A stretch of 64,000 bases of DNA from assembly GCA_016744415.1 (NCBI GenBank), contig JADGEL010000001.1, positions 372,001 to 436,000 of the forward strand, in the 5' to 3' direction. Of this stretch, positions 41,260 to 49,372 are shown piece after piece (the stretch's first letter is position 1; every line of letters starts with the position of its first letter). The position numbers and the translations under genes were made by a program. This DNA comes from Flavobacteriaceae bacterium. GTDB lineage: Bacteria > Bacteroidota > Bacteroidia > Flavobacteriales > Flavobacteriaceae. The notes beneath the pieces are model-generated. The model did not search any database. It was not told the DNA's origin and saw nothing but the letters and a program-made list of their open reading frames with translations.

Positions 41260-42831
41260 TTATTTCGAGTTTTCTAACTCCACAACTTTTCTTAGCATTT
41301 TGTCATTGGCAAGAATTACTTGATTAAATTCATTGTCATCAAATAGGCTTTGAGCAATACTCGACTTTACTGCTTTCTTGATAATTTCCATTTTATTATT
41401 TGGAATTAAAAAATCATCCGCATCAATATCATTTAAGTATTTATTTGTAATCTCACTATCGGAATCAAATTCATGAATAAAACTTTCGACTGTCCAATTT
41501 TTTAGTGCTTCTCGATGCTGATCTACATAGTCAAACGAAAACCTATTCAAACCAACTAAGTATCTAGTTTCGATATATTGAGTTGTATCAATTGGCACAA
41601 AAACATCAGGAACAATACCACCGCCACCATACACAATTTTACCTTTTGGTGTGGTAAATTTTAGAGAATCATTTACCTTAATACTATCAGCAAACATCAA
41701 CTCTCCGTTTTCAAAACGTTTGCTAAACTGTTCGTAATATTCTTTGCTATGATTTAAATCATATGGTTTTTGAATAGAGCGTCCTGTGGGTGTGTAATAG
41801 CGAGCAATCGTTAATCTAACTGCTGAGCCATCACCCAAATCCATGGTTTGCTGCACCAATCCTTTTCCGAAAGAACGACGTCCGATGATAGTGCCCTTAT
41901 CATTATCTTGCAATGCACCTGCAACAATTTCACTTGCTGATGCTGAATTTTCATTCATCAAAATATAAACATGTCCTTTTTCAAAAGATCCTTCTTTGGT
42001 AGCAAAATCTTCTTCTATATCACCCTTTTTATTTTTTGTAAAGACTATTAATTTTCCATCCTCTAAAAACTCATCTGCAATTTTATTGGCAATGTTCATA
42101 AATCCACCAGGGTTATCTCTTAAGTCTAACACCAATTCCTTCATTCCAATGGCTATTAAATTATCGAGTGCCTCTTTAAATTCATCATAAGTTGTTTTGG
42201 CAAATCGATCAATTTTTATAAACCCTATTTCATCATTCAACATATAATGAGCAGAAATACTTTTAAGCGGTACATCTCCTCTACTTAAACTAAAGTCTAA
42301 TACTTCACTTGATATAGGTCTATAAATAGTCAGATTAACATTGGTATCTGGTTCGCCTTTTAAAATTTTAATTACTTGGTTACTGTTTAATTTAGCATTA
42401 GAAAGTGAATCATTATTAGCTAATAAAATTCGATCACTTGGTTTCAACCCAAGATTTTCACTTGGTCCTCCTTTAAGTATTTTTGTAATTACAACTGAAT
42501 CTTTGTTCATTACAAACTGTACACCAATGCCAACAAAATTACCTTCGAATTGTTCATTTTCACGTTGTAATTCTTCTTTAGTAAAGTAAACTGAGTGCGG
42601 GTCGAGTTTGCTCACAACATGGTTAATAGCTCCATCAAGTAAATAATCTGTATCAACTTCATCAACATAATCGTATTGAATATAATCAATCAATCTCTTA
42701 ATTTTTGCTGCTTCAGCACTTTTACTGAAAATCATGCCTGGGCGGTTTGTAAAATTTAAAATGCTACCTATTAAGATGCCTATTGCAACAGCAATACCAA
42801 TATATAAAGGAACATTGTTATTATTTTTCAT
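41260..42831 (-). CDS. C-terminal processing peptidase (S41/CtpA family)
   Basis: Periplasmic protease. 523 residues: an N-terminal membrane anchor (about 5-25), a PDZ domain (GNFVGIGVQFVMNKDSVVIT; SENLGLKPSDRILLANND), then the S41 catalytic domain. LVLDLRDNPGGFMNIANKIA, NENSASASEIVAGALQDND with the nucleophile Ser, and GRRSFGKGLVQQT with the catalytic Lys form the Ser-Lys dyad. The 5' end overlaps the deaminase gene by 11 nt, so the two are probably cotranscribed. Confidence 0.95.
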   Translation of the reverse strand: MKNNNNVPLYIGIAVAIGILIGSILNFTNRPGMIFSKSAEAAKIKRLIDYIQYDYVDEVDTDYLLDGAINHVVSKLDPHSVYFTKEELQRENEQFEGNFVGIGVQFVMNKDSVVITKILKGGPSENLGLKPSDRILLANNDSLSNAKLNSNQVIKILKGEPDTNVNLTIYRPISSEVLDFSLSRGDVPLKSISAHYMLNDEIGFIKIDRFAKTTYDEFKEALDNLIAIGMKELVLDLRDNPGGFMNIANKIADEFLEDGKLIVFTKNKKGDIEEDFATKEGSFEKGHVYILMNENSASASEIVAGALQDNDKGTIIGRRSFGKGLVQQTMDLGDGSAVRLTIARYYTPTGRSIQKPYDLNHSKEYYEQFSKRFENGELMFADSIKVNDSLKFTTPKGKIVYGGGGIVPDVFVPIDTTQYIETRYLVGLNRFSFDYVDQHREALKNWTVESFIHEFDSDSEITNKYLNDIDADDFLIPNNKMEIIKKAVKSSIAQSLFDDNEFNQVILANDKMLRKVVELENSK

Positions 42832-43252
42832 TCGTGTTTTTTAGATGTGTTAATTCAACGCCTGCTTTTTCTAAAAATTTTAATCCTGAGGTGTCTTTAT
42901 ATGCGTATTGATATACTACTCTTTTGATTCCAGATTGATGAATCAATTTACTACACTCTTTACAAGGAGATAAGGTAATGTATAAAGTTGCTTTTTTACA
43001 AGATTGCGTTGAGCTGGCAACTTTTAAAATAGCATTTGCTTCGGCATGTAGGACGTGCCATTTTGTGTTTCCTTCTTCGTCTTCGCAACAATTATCAAAG
43101 CCGGTTGGTGCACCGTTGAATCCATCAGAAATAATCATGCGATCCTTCACAATCAAAGCGCCTACTTTCTTTCGTTCGCAATGAGAAAGTTTGCCCCATT
43201 CATGAGCCATTTTCATATAAGCTTGGTCGTATTTTTCTTGTTTCTTTTTCAT
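42821..43252 (-). CDS. dCMP deaminase family protein
   Basis: Zinc-dependent deamination of dCMP to dUMP. 144 residues. The zinc site is HAEANAI and SPCKECSKLIHQSGI; SHCERKKVGALIVKDRMII and GFNGAPTGFDNCCE are the substrate loop. The ATG at 43252 (MKKKQEKYDQAY) is chosen; a GTG extends the frame to 43270. It overlaps the downstream protease gene by 11 nt. ComEB of Bacillus belongs to the same family, but competence is not implied. Confidence 0.94.
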   Translation of the reverse strand: MKKKQEKYDQAYMKMAHEWGKLSHCERKKVGALIVKDRMIISDGFNGAPTGFDNCCEDEEGNTKWHVLHAEANAILKVASSTQSCKKATLYITLSPCKECSKLIHQSGIKRVVYQYAYKDTSGLKFLEKAGVELTHLKNTNEK

Positions 43253-43339
43253 TAATAATTTTGAACTCACGAAAATAAAGAGAATAAATTAAATGAGTGG
43301 TTAAAAAATTTATAAAAATTCACTTCTCTGTTATTTGTT

Positions 43340-43380
43340 TAAAAACAAAAGCCTGTGAATCAAAAGATTCACAGGCTTTA
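43340..43380 (-). terminator. Terminator after tRNA-Leu
   Basis: AAAGCCTGTGAATC (43348-43361), loop AAAA, GATTCACAGGCTTT (43366-43379): a perfect 14-bp stem. On the minus strand it is followed by TTTTGTTTTT. Confidence 0.9.
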
Positions 43381-43384
43381 AAAG

Positions 43385-43466
43385 TACTCAAGGTGGGAAT
43401 CGAACCCACACTCCCGAAAGAACTGGATTTTGAATCCAGCGCGTCTACCAATTCCGCCACTTGAGC
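43385..43466 (-). tRNA. tRNA-Leu (anticodon CAA)
   Basis: On the minus strand GCTCAAG pairs with CTTGAGT (the first pair is G-U), discriminator A. The D-arm region is GCGGAATTGGTAGACGC. The anticodon stem CTGGA/TCCAG encloses the loop TTCAAAA, giving anticodon CAA for codon UUG. A long variable arm (TTCTTTCGGGAGTG region) and the T-loop GTTCGATTC follow. CCA is not encoded. 82 nt, followed by a strong terminator. Confidence 0.96.
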
Positions 43467-43639
43467 ATTCTTAAAATTGGACTGCAAATTTATGCATTTT
43501 TTAAAATTTGACCTAATTAATATTAAAAATCTATAACGCTAAAATGGGTAATTCACCACACTCAAATAGCTACTAAAAAAAATCACTCTAAAACAGTTAA
43601 AATCAAGTTCTAATTTACTCAACTCAAAGAATTTATTTT

Positions 43640-43647
43640 TACTTTTG
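43640..43647 (+). promoter_or_regulatory. -7 element of prs
   Basis: TACTTTTG fits TAnnTTTG, 25 nt before the prs ATG. No TTG at 17-23 nt upstream. Confidence 0.5.
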
Positions 43648-43672
43648 CACTCAACAACACAAAACCTTTCAC

Positions 43673-44614
43673 ATGTCTAAATTAAAACTTGAGCCAAAAT
43701 TCTTTGCCTGTTCACAGAGTATCGATTTGGCTGAAAAAATTGCATTATCTTATGGTGCAAAACTAGGAAACGTAATTATTTCAAAATATAGTGATGGTGA
43801 ATTTCAACCAGCACTTGAAGAATCCGTAAGAGGGCGTCGTATTTTTGTAATAGGGTCTACTTTTCCAAACTCTGACAATTTAATGGAAATGCTTTTAATT
43901 CTTGATGCTGCAAAACGAGCATCCGCAAGACATATTACGGCGGTAATTCCTTATTTTGGATGGGCAAGACAAGATAGAAAAGACAAGCCTCGTGTACCAA
44001 TTGCTGCAAAATTAGCTGCAAAAATGTTAGAAACCGCTGGAGCAACAAGAATCATCACCATGGATTTACATGCCGATCAAATTCAAGGATTCTTTGAAAA
44101 ACCAGTAGATCATTTATTTGCGTCAACTATATTTATGCCTTATTTAAAAAATCTGAATTTAGAAAACCTTATGATTGCATCTCCTGATATGGGAGGTTCA
44201 AAAAGGGCATATGCCTATTCTAAACATCTTAAATGTGATGTTGTAATTTGCTACAAACAGCGTTTAAAAGCTAACATCATATCACATATGGAGCTAATTG
44301 GAAACGTTGAAGGAAAAGATGTTGTCTTGGTAGACGATATGGTTGACACTGCAGGAACTTTAGTGAAAGCAGCTGAGTTGATGATGGAGAGAGGAGCCAC
44401 AAGTGTACGAGCAGTTACAACTCACGGAATCCTTTCTGGTGAGGCAATTGACCGTATTGAAAACTCTAAATTAACTGAGTTAATTATATCAGATACAATT
44501 CCTTTAAAAGGCAAGTCTTCTAAAATAAAAGTTGTACCTTGCGCCCCTTTATTTGCAGGTGTTATGTACAACGTTCAAAACAATACATCCATCAGCGATA
44601 AATTTATTTTTTAA
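43673..44614 (+). CDS. prs: Ribose-phosphate pyrophosphokinase
   Basis: Makes PRPP from ribose 5-phosphate and ATP. 313 residues. Motifs are SKYSDGEFQPALEESVRGRR, the flexible YFGWARQDRKDKPR loop, ITMDLHADQIQGFF with the metal-binding His, SPDMGGSKRA, and the PRPP-binding VVLVDDMVDTAGTLVKA. It ends normally. rplY follows 23 nt downstream, the common prs-rplY pair. Confidence 0.98.
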   Translation: MSKLKLEPKFFACSQSIDLAEKIALSYGAKLGNVIISKYSDGEFQPALEESVRGRRIFVIGSTFPNSDNLMEMLLILDAAKRASARHITAVIPYFGWARQDRKDKPRVPIAAKLAAKMLETAGATRIITMDLHADQIQGFFEKPVDHLFASTIFMPYLKNLNLENLMIASPDMGGSKRAYAYSKHLKCDVVICYKQRLKANIISHMELIGNVEGKDVVLVDDMVDTAGTLVKAAELMMERGATSVRAVTTHGILSGEAIDRIENSKLTELIISDTIPLKGKSSKIKVVPCAPLFAGVMYNVQNNTSISDKFIF

Positions 44615-44637
44615 ATAATAACAATTAATATATTACA

Positions 44638-45270
44638 ATGAAATCAATTACAATTAAAGGATCCAAAAGAGAAAGCGTAGGCAAAGTAGCAACTAAAGCC
44701 TTACGTAATGCTGGAAAGGTGCCTTGCGTATTATACGGAGGAGAACAACCTGTACATTTTTCAGCTGACGAAGTTTCGTTCAAGAATTTAGTATATACTC
44801 CAAATGTACATACTGCAGTGATTGAACTAGAAAGCGGAGAATCATTCGACGCTATTTTACAAGATATCCAGTTTCACCCAGTATCTGACAAAATTTTACA
44901 CATTGACTTCTATCAGTTATTTGCAGGGAAATTAGTTACAATGACTATTCCTGTTAAATTATCTGGAAACTCTAAAGGTGTATTAAACGGTGGAAGGCTT
45001 TTATTTACTAACCGTAAATTACATGTTCGTGCGTTACCAAAAGATTTTCCTGATTTTATTAGTGTAGATATTACACCGCTTAAAATTGGTGATAATGTTT
45101 CTATTGCTGATGTACACGATGATAAATTAGAGTTTTTACATCCAGATAATATGGCAGTCGTTAGAGTTGCAATGGCTCGTGCTGCTGTTGCGGTTGATGA
45201 AGAGGAAGAAGAAGGTGAAGAAGGAGCTGAAGAAGGAGCTGAAGAAGGGGATGAAGCTGCTGCTGAATAA
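44638..45270 (+). CDS. rplY: 50S ribosomal protein L25 (bL25, Ctc form)
   Basis: 5S rRNA-binding protein. 210 residues: the N-terminal L25 domain ([48 protein letters not shown]), the TL5/CTC beta domain ([20 protein letters not shown]), and an acidic tail of Glu, Gly and Ala from about residue 187. It forms the end of the prs transcript before the terminator at 45294-45327. pth comes next, as in many bacteria. Confidence 0.97.
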   Translation: MKSITIKGSKRESVGKVATKALRNAGKVPCVLYGGEQPVHFSADEVSFKNLVYTPNVHTAVIELESGESFDAILQDIQFHPVSDKILHIDFYQLFAGKLVTMTIPVKLSGNSKGVLNGGRLLFTNRKLHVRALPKDFPDFISVDITPLKIGDNVSIADVHDDKLEFLHPDNMAVVRVAMARAAVAVDEEEEEGEEGAEEGAEEGDEAAAE

Positions 45271-45293
45271 GCAGTTTTCTCAAAAACTATTTG

Positions 45294-45327
45294 AAAAGCA
45301 TCACATTATTGTGATGCTTTTTTTATT
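45294..45327 (+). terminator. Terminator after rplY
   Basis: AAAAGCATCAC (45294-45304), loop ATTATT, GTGATGCTTTT (45311-45321) and further T: an 11-bp perfect stem. Confidence 0.9.
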
Positions 45328-45335
45328 TTTACCTT

Positions 45336-45962
45336 ATGAATATTAAATCATTATTTAAAAGATTATTTATAAAAGAAATTGACACTTTAGATCCGATGAA
45401 AAAATATTTAATTGTAGGCTTAGGGAATATTGGTGCAGAATATGAAAATACGCGTCATAATATTGGATTCAAAATTTTAGATTATTTAGCTAATGATTTT
45501 GATGTTTCGTTTTTGTCAAATAAATTAGGAGACACTACTTCTTTTAGATTTAAAGGAAGAACTTTTATCTTATTAAAGCCCTCTACTTATATGAATTTAA
45601 GTGGGAAAGCAGTAAAATATTGGATGACCAAAGAGAAAATATCTATTGATAATCTTTTAATTGTAACCGATGATTTAAATATTGATTTTGGGACTATCCG
45701 TTTTAAAGCAAAAGGAAGTGATGGTGGACATAATGGTTTAAAAGATATTCAAGAGAAATTGAATACGGCTACTTATTCAAGATTTCGATTTGGAGTAGGT
45801 GCAAACTATTCTAAAGGAAAACAGGTTGACTTTGTGCTAAGTAAATGGAATAAAGAAGAGGAAAGTATACTCATTGAAAAACTTCTTATTGCTGCTAAAT
45901 CAATTCTTTCTTTTGGGACTGCTGGACTTAGACACACCATGAATGATTTTAATGGGAAATAA
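45336..45962 (+). CDS. pth: Peptidyl-tRNA hydrolase
   Basis: Releases peptidyl groups from stalled tRNAs. The core starts MKKYLIVGLGNIGAEYENTR at residue 21, with the catalytic His in TRHNIGFKIL, LLKPSTYMNLSGKAV, VTDDLNIDFGTIRFKAKGSD with the catalytic Asp, and GGHNGLKDI. The first 20 residues (MNIKSLFKRLFIKEIDTLDP) are a basic extension, which I recall in other flavobacterial Pth proteins; the ATG at 45396 is an alternative. The ATG at 45336 is only 15 nt after the rplY terminator stem, which slightly favours the shorter form. Confidence 0.95.
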   Translation: MNIKSLFKRLFIKEIDTLDPMKKYLIVGLGNIGAEYENTRHNIGFKILDYLANDFDVSFLSNKLGDTTSFRFKGRTFILLKPSTYMNLSGKAVKYWMTKEKISIDNLLIVTDDLNIDFGTIRFKAKGSDGGHNGLKDIQEKLNTATYSRFRFGVGANYSKGKQVDFVLSKWNKEEESILIEKLLIAAKSILSFGTAGLRHTMNDFNGK

Positions 45963-45967
45963 AATTT

Positions 45968-46420
45968 TTATTTATTATCACTCGCAAACCACTCGGCATG
46001 AGAAGTCCCTGTTTCTTGTAACTTTAATGAATGTAGAACAATATTTGTAGGAAGTTTCGCCTTTATTTTAGATGCAAAATCAATAATCATCATTTCACTT
46101 GTTGGTTGATAATCTACTAAAATAACGTTATGACCTCTTTTTTCTAACTCTTCTGCTAATTCAATATGAGGAGTGTTTTTATTAAAAACAGTAGCGTGGT
46201 CAAACTGATCTACAATTTCACCTTTTACAATTTTCTTTAAATCTTTAAAGTCAATCACCATTCCAAATTTCACATCATTTGTATCAGCACTTGGCGACCC
46301 AATTACTGTCACAGATAATTTATAACTATGCCCATGTACATTTTTACATTTACCATCATAGCCATATAATGCGTGCCCGGTTTCGAAATAAAATTGCTTA
46401 GTGATTCTTATCTTACTCAT
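45968..46420 (-). CDS. queD: 6-carboxytetrahydropterin synthase QueD
   Basis: Converts dihydroneopterin triphosphate to 6-carboxy-5,6,7,8-tetrahydropterin for queuosine. 150 residues. The zinc histidines are in FYFETGHALYG and NVHGHSYKL; the catalytic Cys precedes in KCKNVHGH, and FDHATVFNKN and the C-terminal ETGTSHAEW complete the site. A 6-pyruvoyl-tetrahydropterin synthase is the alternative; the CxxxHGH form favours QueD. It follows the enoyl-CoA hydratase homologue by 2 nt. Confidence 0.93.
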   Translation of the reverse strand: MSKIRITKQFYFETGHALYGYDGKCKNVHGHSYKLSVTVIGSPSADTNDVKFGMVIDFKDLKKIVKGEIVDQFDHATVFNKNTPHIELAEELEKRGHNVILVDYQPTSEMMIIDFASKIKAKLPTNIVLHSLKLQETGTSHAEWFASDNK

Positions 46421-46422
46421 AC

Positions 46423-47178
46423 TTATTTTTTAAACTTTTCGAGTGCGTTTTTTGTGAATTCTGACAAAACTAGCTTGCCGCTAATCTCTGCTCTTTCTTC
46501 TAATAGTGTATCCCAATGATTGGTGTCTTTCCATAAAACTTGCTTCATTTCTTGAACAGCTTCTGGATTATAACTTGCTATTTTTTGAGACAGGTCATCT
46601 ACATATTCATCTAATTGTTTGATACTGTCAAACACATTCGCATACAATCCTTTTTCTTTAGCCCAATATGCATTGTGCCATTTTGTTGCGTTTAAAGACA
46701 ACTCACTCAATGCTGCAACTCCAATTTTACGTTTAACGACAGGTTCAATTACAAAAGGACCAATTCCAATTGTTAATTCTGATAATTTAATTGCTGCTTT
46801 ATCTGTTGCAAAAACATAATCACAAGCAGATGCCAAACCAACACCGCCGCCAACTGCCTTTCCTTGAATACGACCTATAATTGGTTTTTTACACAAACGC
46901 ATTGCATTGATTACGTTTGCAAATCCTAGAAAAAAATGTTTGCCGTCTTCAAAATTATCAATAGCTACTAACTCATTAAAAGAGGCTCCTGCACAAAAAG
47001 CTTTTTCGCCTTCACTTTTCAAAATGATGACATTCACCTTATTGTTAGCATCTAATTCTTGAAATGTTTTTGTTAATCGAGAAAGTAATTCGCCAGGGAA
47101 AGAGTTACTTGCAGGGTGAAAAAACTCTACCGTTGCAATATTATTTTGAACATGCGTATATAAACTTCCTTGATTCAT
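46423..47178 (-). CDS. Enoyl-CoA hydratase/isomerase family protein
   Basis: Crotonase fold, 251 residues. GEKAFCAGASFNELVAI and IIGRIQGKAVGGGVGLASAC form the oxyanion hole; KLSELTIGIGPFVIEPVV follows. The first catalytic Glu of hydratases (GGGLEL) is replaced by Gly-Val (GGGVGL). The second position reads LSELTIGIGP, where Glu is present. It may therefore be an isomerase or another crotonase-fold enzyme rather than a true hydratase. It is paired with queD on the same strand, 2 nt apart. A -7 element lies 4 nt before its ATG. Confidence 0.92.
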   Translation of the reverse strand: MNQGSLYTHVQNNIATVEFFHPASNSFPGELLSRLTKTFQELDANNKVNVIILKSEGEKAFCAGASFNELVAIDNFEDGKHFFLGFANVINAMRLCKKPIIGRIQGKAVGGGVGLASACDYVFATDKAAIKLSELTIGIGPFVIEPVVKRKIGVAALSELSLNATKWHNAYWAKEKGLYANVFDSIKQLDEYVDDLSQKIASYNPEAVQEMKQVLWKDTNHWDTLLEERAEISGKLVLSEFTKNALEKFKK

Positions 47179-47182
47179 AGGA

Positions 47183-47190
47183 CAAAGTTA
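47183..47190 (-). promoter_or_regulatory. -7 element directly before the crotonase-fold gene
   Basis: TAACTTTG on the minus strand, ending 4 nt from the ATG at 47178 and overlapping the 3' end of the MATE gene. No TTG at the expected -33 distance. Confidence 0.4.
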
Positions 47191-48522
47191 CGTGTTTTTG
47201 TGTAAATATTTTTGTCTAAATTTTACAACTAAGATTCCTCCTCTTAAAATCATCCAAATAGTAAAAGCAATCCAAATACCATAAAGTTTTAAGTTGAAAT
47301 AATCTCCTATTAAAAGTGCAGGAACAAATCCAAAAAAAGTTGCAATTAACAAAAGGTTTCTTAAGATAACAGCTTCGGCAAGCCCTTTAAAAATTCCATC
47401 AAAAACAAAAGCAATCGCATTAATGGGTTGCATAATAAGTACAATCCAAAAAATGCTATAAAATGATTCTAAGACAAAACTATCTTGAGTGAAAAGTGAT
47501 CCAATCGATTTGTATAAAATAAAACAAACACCTACTAGCAATAATGAAATAACTATTGAGTATCGACTTAGCTTTACGCTTAGCTTCCACATGCTTTTGT
47601 AATCTTTTTCTCCTAATAGTTTTCCAGAAACAATGTTTCCGACACTTGAATATCCATCAATAAAAAAGGCAAAAAACAACCAGATTTGAAAGGCTATTGT
47701 TTGAGCAGCAATATATGAATCACCATATTTTGTAGCATAAGCATTCGCCATAATCAAAGCAACATTTAAAGCTATTGCACGAATAATCAAATTAAAACTG
47801 ATCGATAAAATATTCTTAATTTCCTTATTAAATGGTAGCAACAGTTTTAATTTAAATGGTGTTTTCTTTACAAACAAAACCAATGCAAAAATTGCCATTA
47901 CTCCTTGTGAAATAACACTCGCCCAAGCTGCTCCTTTCACATTCATCGGGTCAATAAAACCTTCTATTCCATATACTAGAACAATATCTAGAACTACATT
48001 TAATGCTACACCTACAATACTAATTATCATGGGCCAATACGTGTTTTGCATCCCTCGAAAAACTCCATAGATCGAAAAAACAAATAGTGTTAAAGGAAAA
48101 CCTATCGCCCTAATTTTATAATAGTCAATTGTATATTCTAGAATAATTCCATCTGCGTTGTACATCTGAAAAATTGCATTTACAAAAAAAATTGAAACCA
48201 AATAAATAACAACACTCAATAATAAATTAAGAGCAATAATTTGCGAAGGTAAATCAAGAATTTTATCAATTTTCTTTGCTCCTAAATATTTTGAAATGGT
48301 TGCAGAAATAGCTGAACGTGTTTGAGCGAGAACCCAAATAAGTGCAGAAATAAATGAACCTGCAATACCAACTGCCGCCAAAGATTCGGTTGGATTCAAA
48401 CTAATATTTCCAACAATAGCAGTATCGGTAATAGACAACAAAGGTTCGGCCACACCAGAAATAATCGCTGGTATTGCTAACTTGTTAATGCCTTTAAAAG
48501 TGATTTTTGACGCCTTATACAT
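47188..48522 (-). CDS. MATE family efflux transporter
   Basis: 444 residues and twelve predicted helices in two halves. The N-terminal half starts LAIPAIISGVAEPLLSITDT, the usual MATE opening, followed by NISLNPTESLAAVGIAGSF. The second half has RAIALNVALIMANAYATKYG and WLFFAFFIDGYSSVGNIVSG. It probably exports cationic drugs or metabolites by Na+ or H+ exchange; the DinF branch is likely from the motifs, but the substrate is unknown. It starts directly after the alpha/beta hydrolase gene. Confidence 0.94.
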   Translation of the reverse strand: MYKASKITFKGINKLAIPAIISGVAEPLLSITDTAIVGNISLNPTESLAAVGIAGSFISALIWVLAQTRSAISATISKYLGAKKIDKILDLPSQIIALNLLLSVVIYLVSIFFVNAIFQMYNADGIILEYTIDYYKIRAIGFPLTLFVFSIYGVFRGMQNTYWPMIISIVGVALNVVLDIVLVYGIEGFIDPMNVKGAAWASVISQGVMAIFALVLFVKKTPFKLKLLLPFNKEIKNILSISFNLIIRAIALNVALIMANAYATKYGDSYIAAQTIAFQIWLFFAFFIDGYSSVGNIVSGKLLGEKDYKSMWKLSVKLSRYSIVISLLLVGVCFILYKSIGSLFTQDSFVLESFYSIFWIVLIMQPINAIAFVFDGIFKGLAEAVILRNLLLIATFFGFVPALLIGDYFNLKLYGIWIAFTIWMILRGGILVVKFRQKYLHKNT

Positions 48523-49371
48523 TTATTTTTTCTTGATAAATGTGATACATTTTTTTACAACGCTGTCTAGATGCTTAGGAATTTTATCTTCCGCCCATGG
48601 ATGTTTAGCCCCAAGAGTGTGGTTCATTTTATCAACAAAAAACACTTCACTCTTTGGGTTCCAAGAATGCATTAATTCCCCTTCTTTTGGAATTACTACA
48701 ACATCCTCTCTACCAGAAACAATTAACATAGGTTTCTCTAATTTTTTAATGGCTCTTTCTATTGTCAGCCTCTTTTCATATTCTATAAAATTTTTATAAA
48801 ACTGATAATAATGAGGCATTTCTTGTTTGGTCCTTCCGTTGGTTACATACATCACTCCTTCATTTTCCCATTTGATTAAATCATCTCCTTTTGGAAATCT
48901 ATTACCATAATCAGAAACCCCATTGAGCGTTATAACTTTAGAAATATTTTTATTTTCTGATGCTTTTATGGATACAATTCCACCTCCTCTAGAATGACCA
49001 ATCAAAGTAATGTTGGTTATATCAATTTCATTTACAAAACTAATATTATTGACAACCCAATTAATGACATCTTCTAAATCATCTAACTCTAAGGTAAAGT
49101 TGTTTTCTCCAAAAGCCTCTAAATCTGGAAAATCAATTGGATTTTCTAAAGTCCCTCCGTTGTGAGAAAAATTGAGTTTTACAAAAAACAAGTCGTTTTC
49201 AACAAAAGAATTCGCCATTAAATTCCAAACTCCCCAATCTTTATATCCTTTATACCCATGACAAAAAATAACAACTGGTTTTTTAGAGTTGGTCTGTTTG
49301 TAAAACACATCAGTTAAAATTGGCTTGTTATGAATAGAACTTTTAACTGGGATATTTGTATTCTTAACCAT
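48523..49371 (-). CDS. Alpha/beta hydrolase family protein
   Basis: 282 residues, no signal peptide. The nucleophile elbow is GHSRGGG; the oxyanion region is VIFCHGYKGYKDWGVW; ending motifs include MLIVSGREDVVV and a late His in MNHTLGAKHPWAE. The fold is of the dienelactone hydrolase/acyl-peptidase kind, but the substrate is unknown. It lies between an AddB-like gene (1 nt upstream) and the MATE gene (adjacent), so all three are one transcript. Confidence 0.9.
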   Translation of the reverse strand: MVKNTNIPVKSSIHNKPILTDVFYKQTNSKKPVVIFCHGYKGYKDWGVWNLMANSFVENDLFFVKLNFSHNGGTLENPIDFPDLEAFGENNFTLELDDLEDVINWVVNNISFVNEIDITNITLIGHSRGGGIVSIKASENKNISKVITLNGVSDYGNRFPKGDDLIKWENEGVMYVTNGRTKQEMPHYYQFYKNFIEYEKRLTIERAIKKLEKPMLIVSGREDVVVIPKEGELMHSWNPKSEVFFVDKMNHTLGAKHPWAEDKIPKHLDSVVKKCITFIKKK

Positions 49372-49372
49372 C

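Noticed and set aside
46423-47178. Annotation as a second genuine enoyl-CoA hydratase
   Set aside because: One of the two catalytic glutamates appears to be missing, so only family membership is stated.
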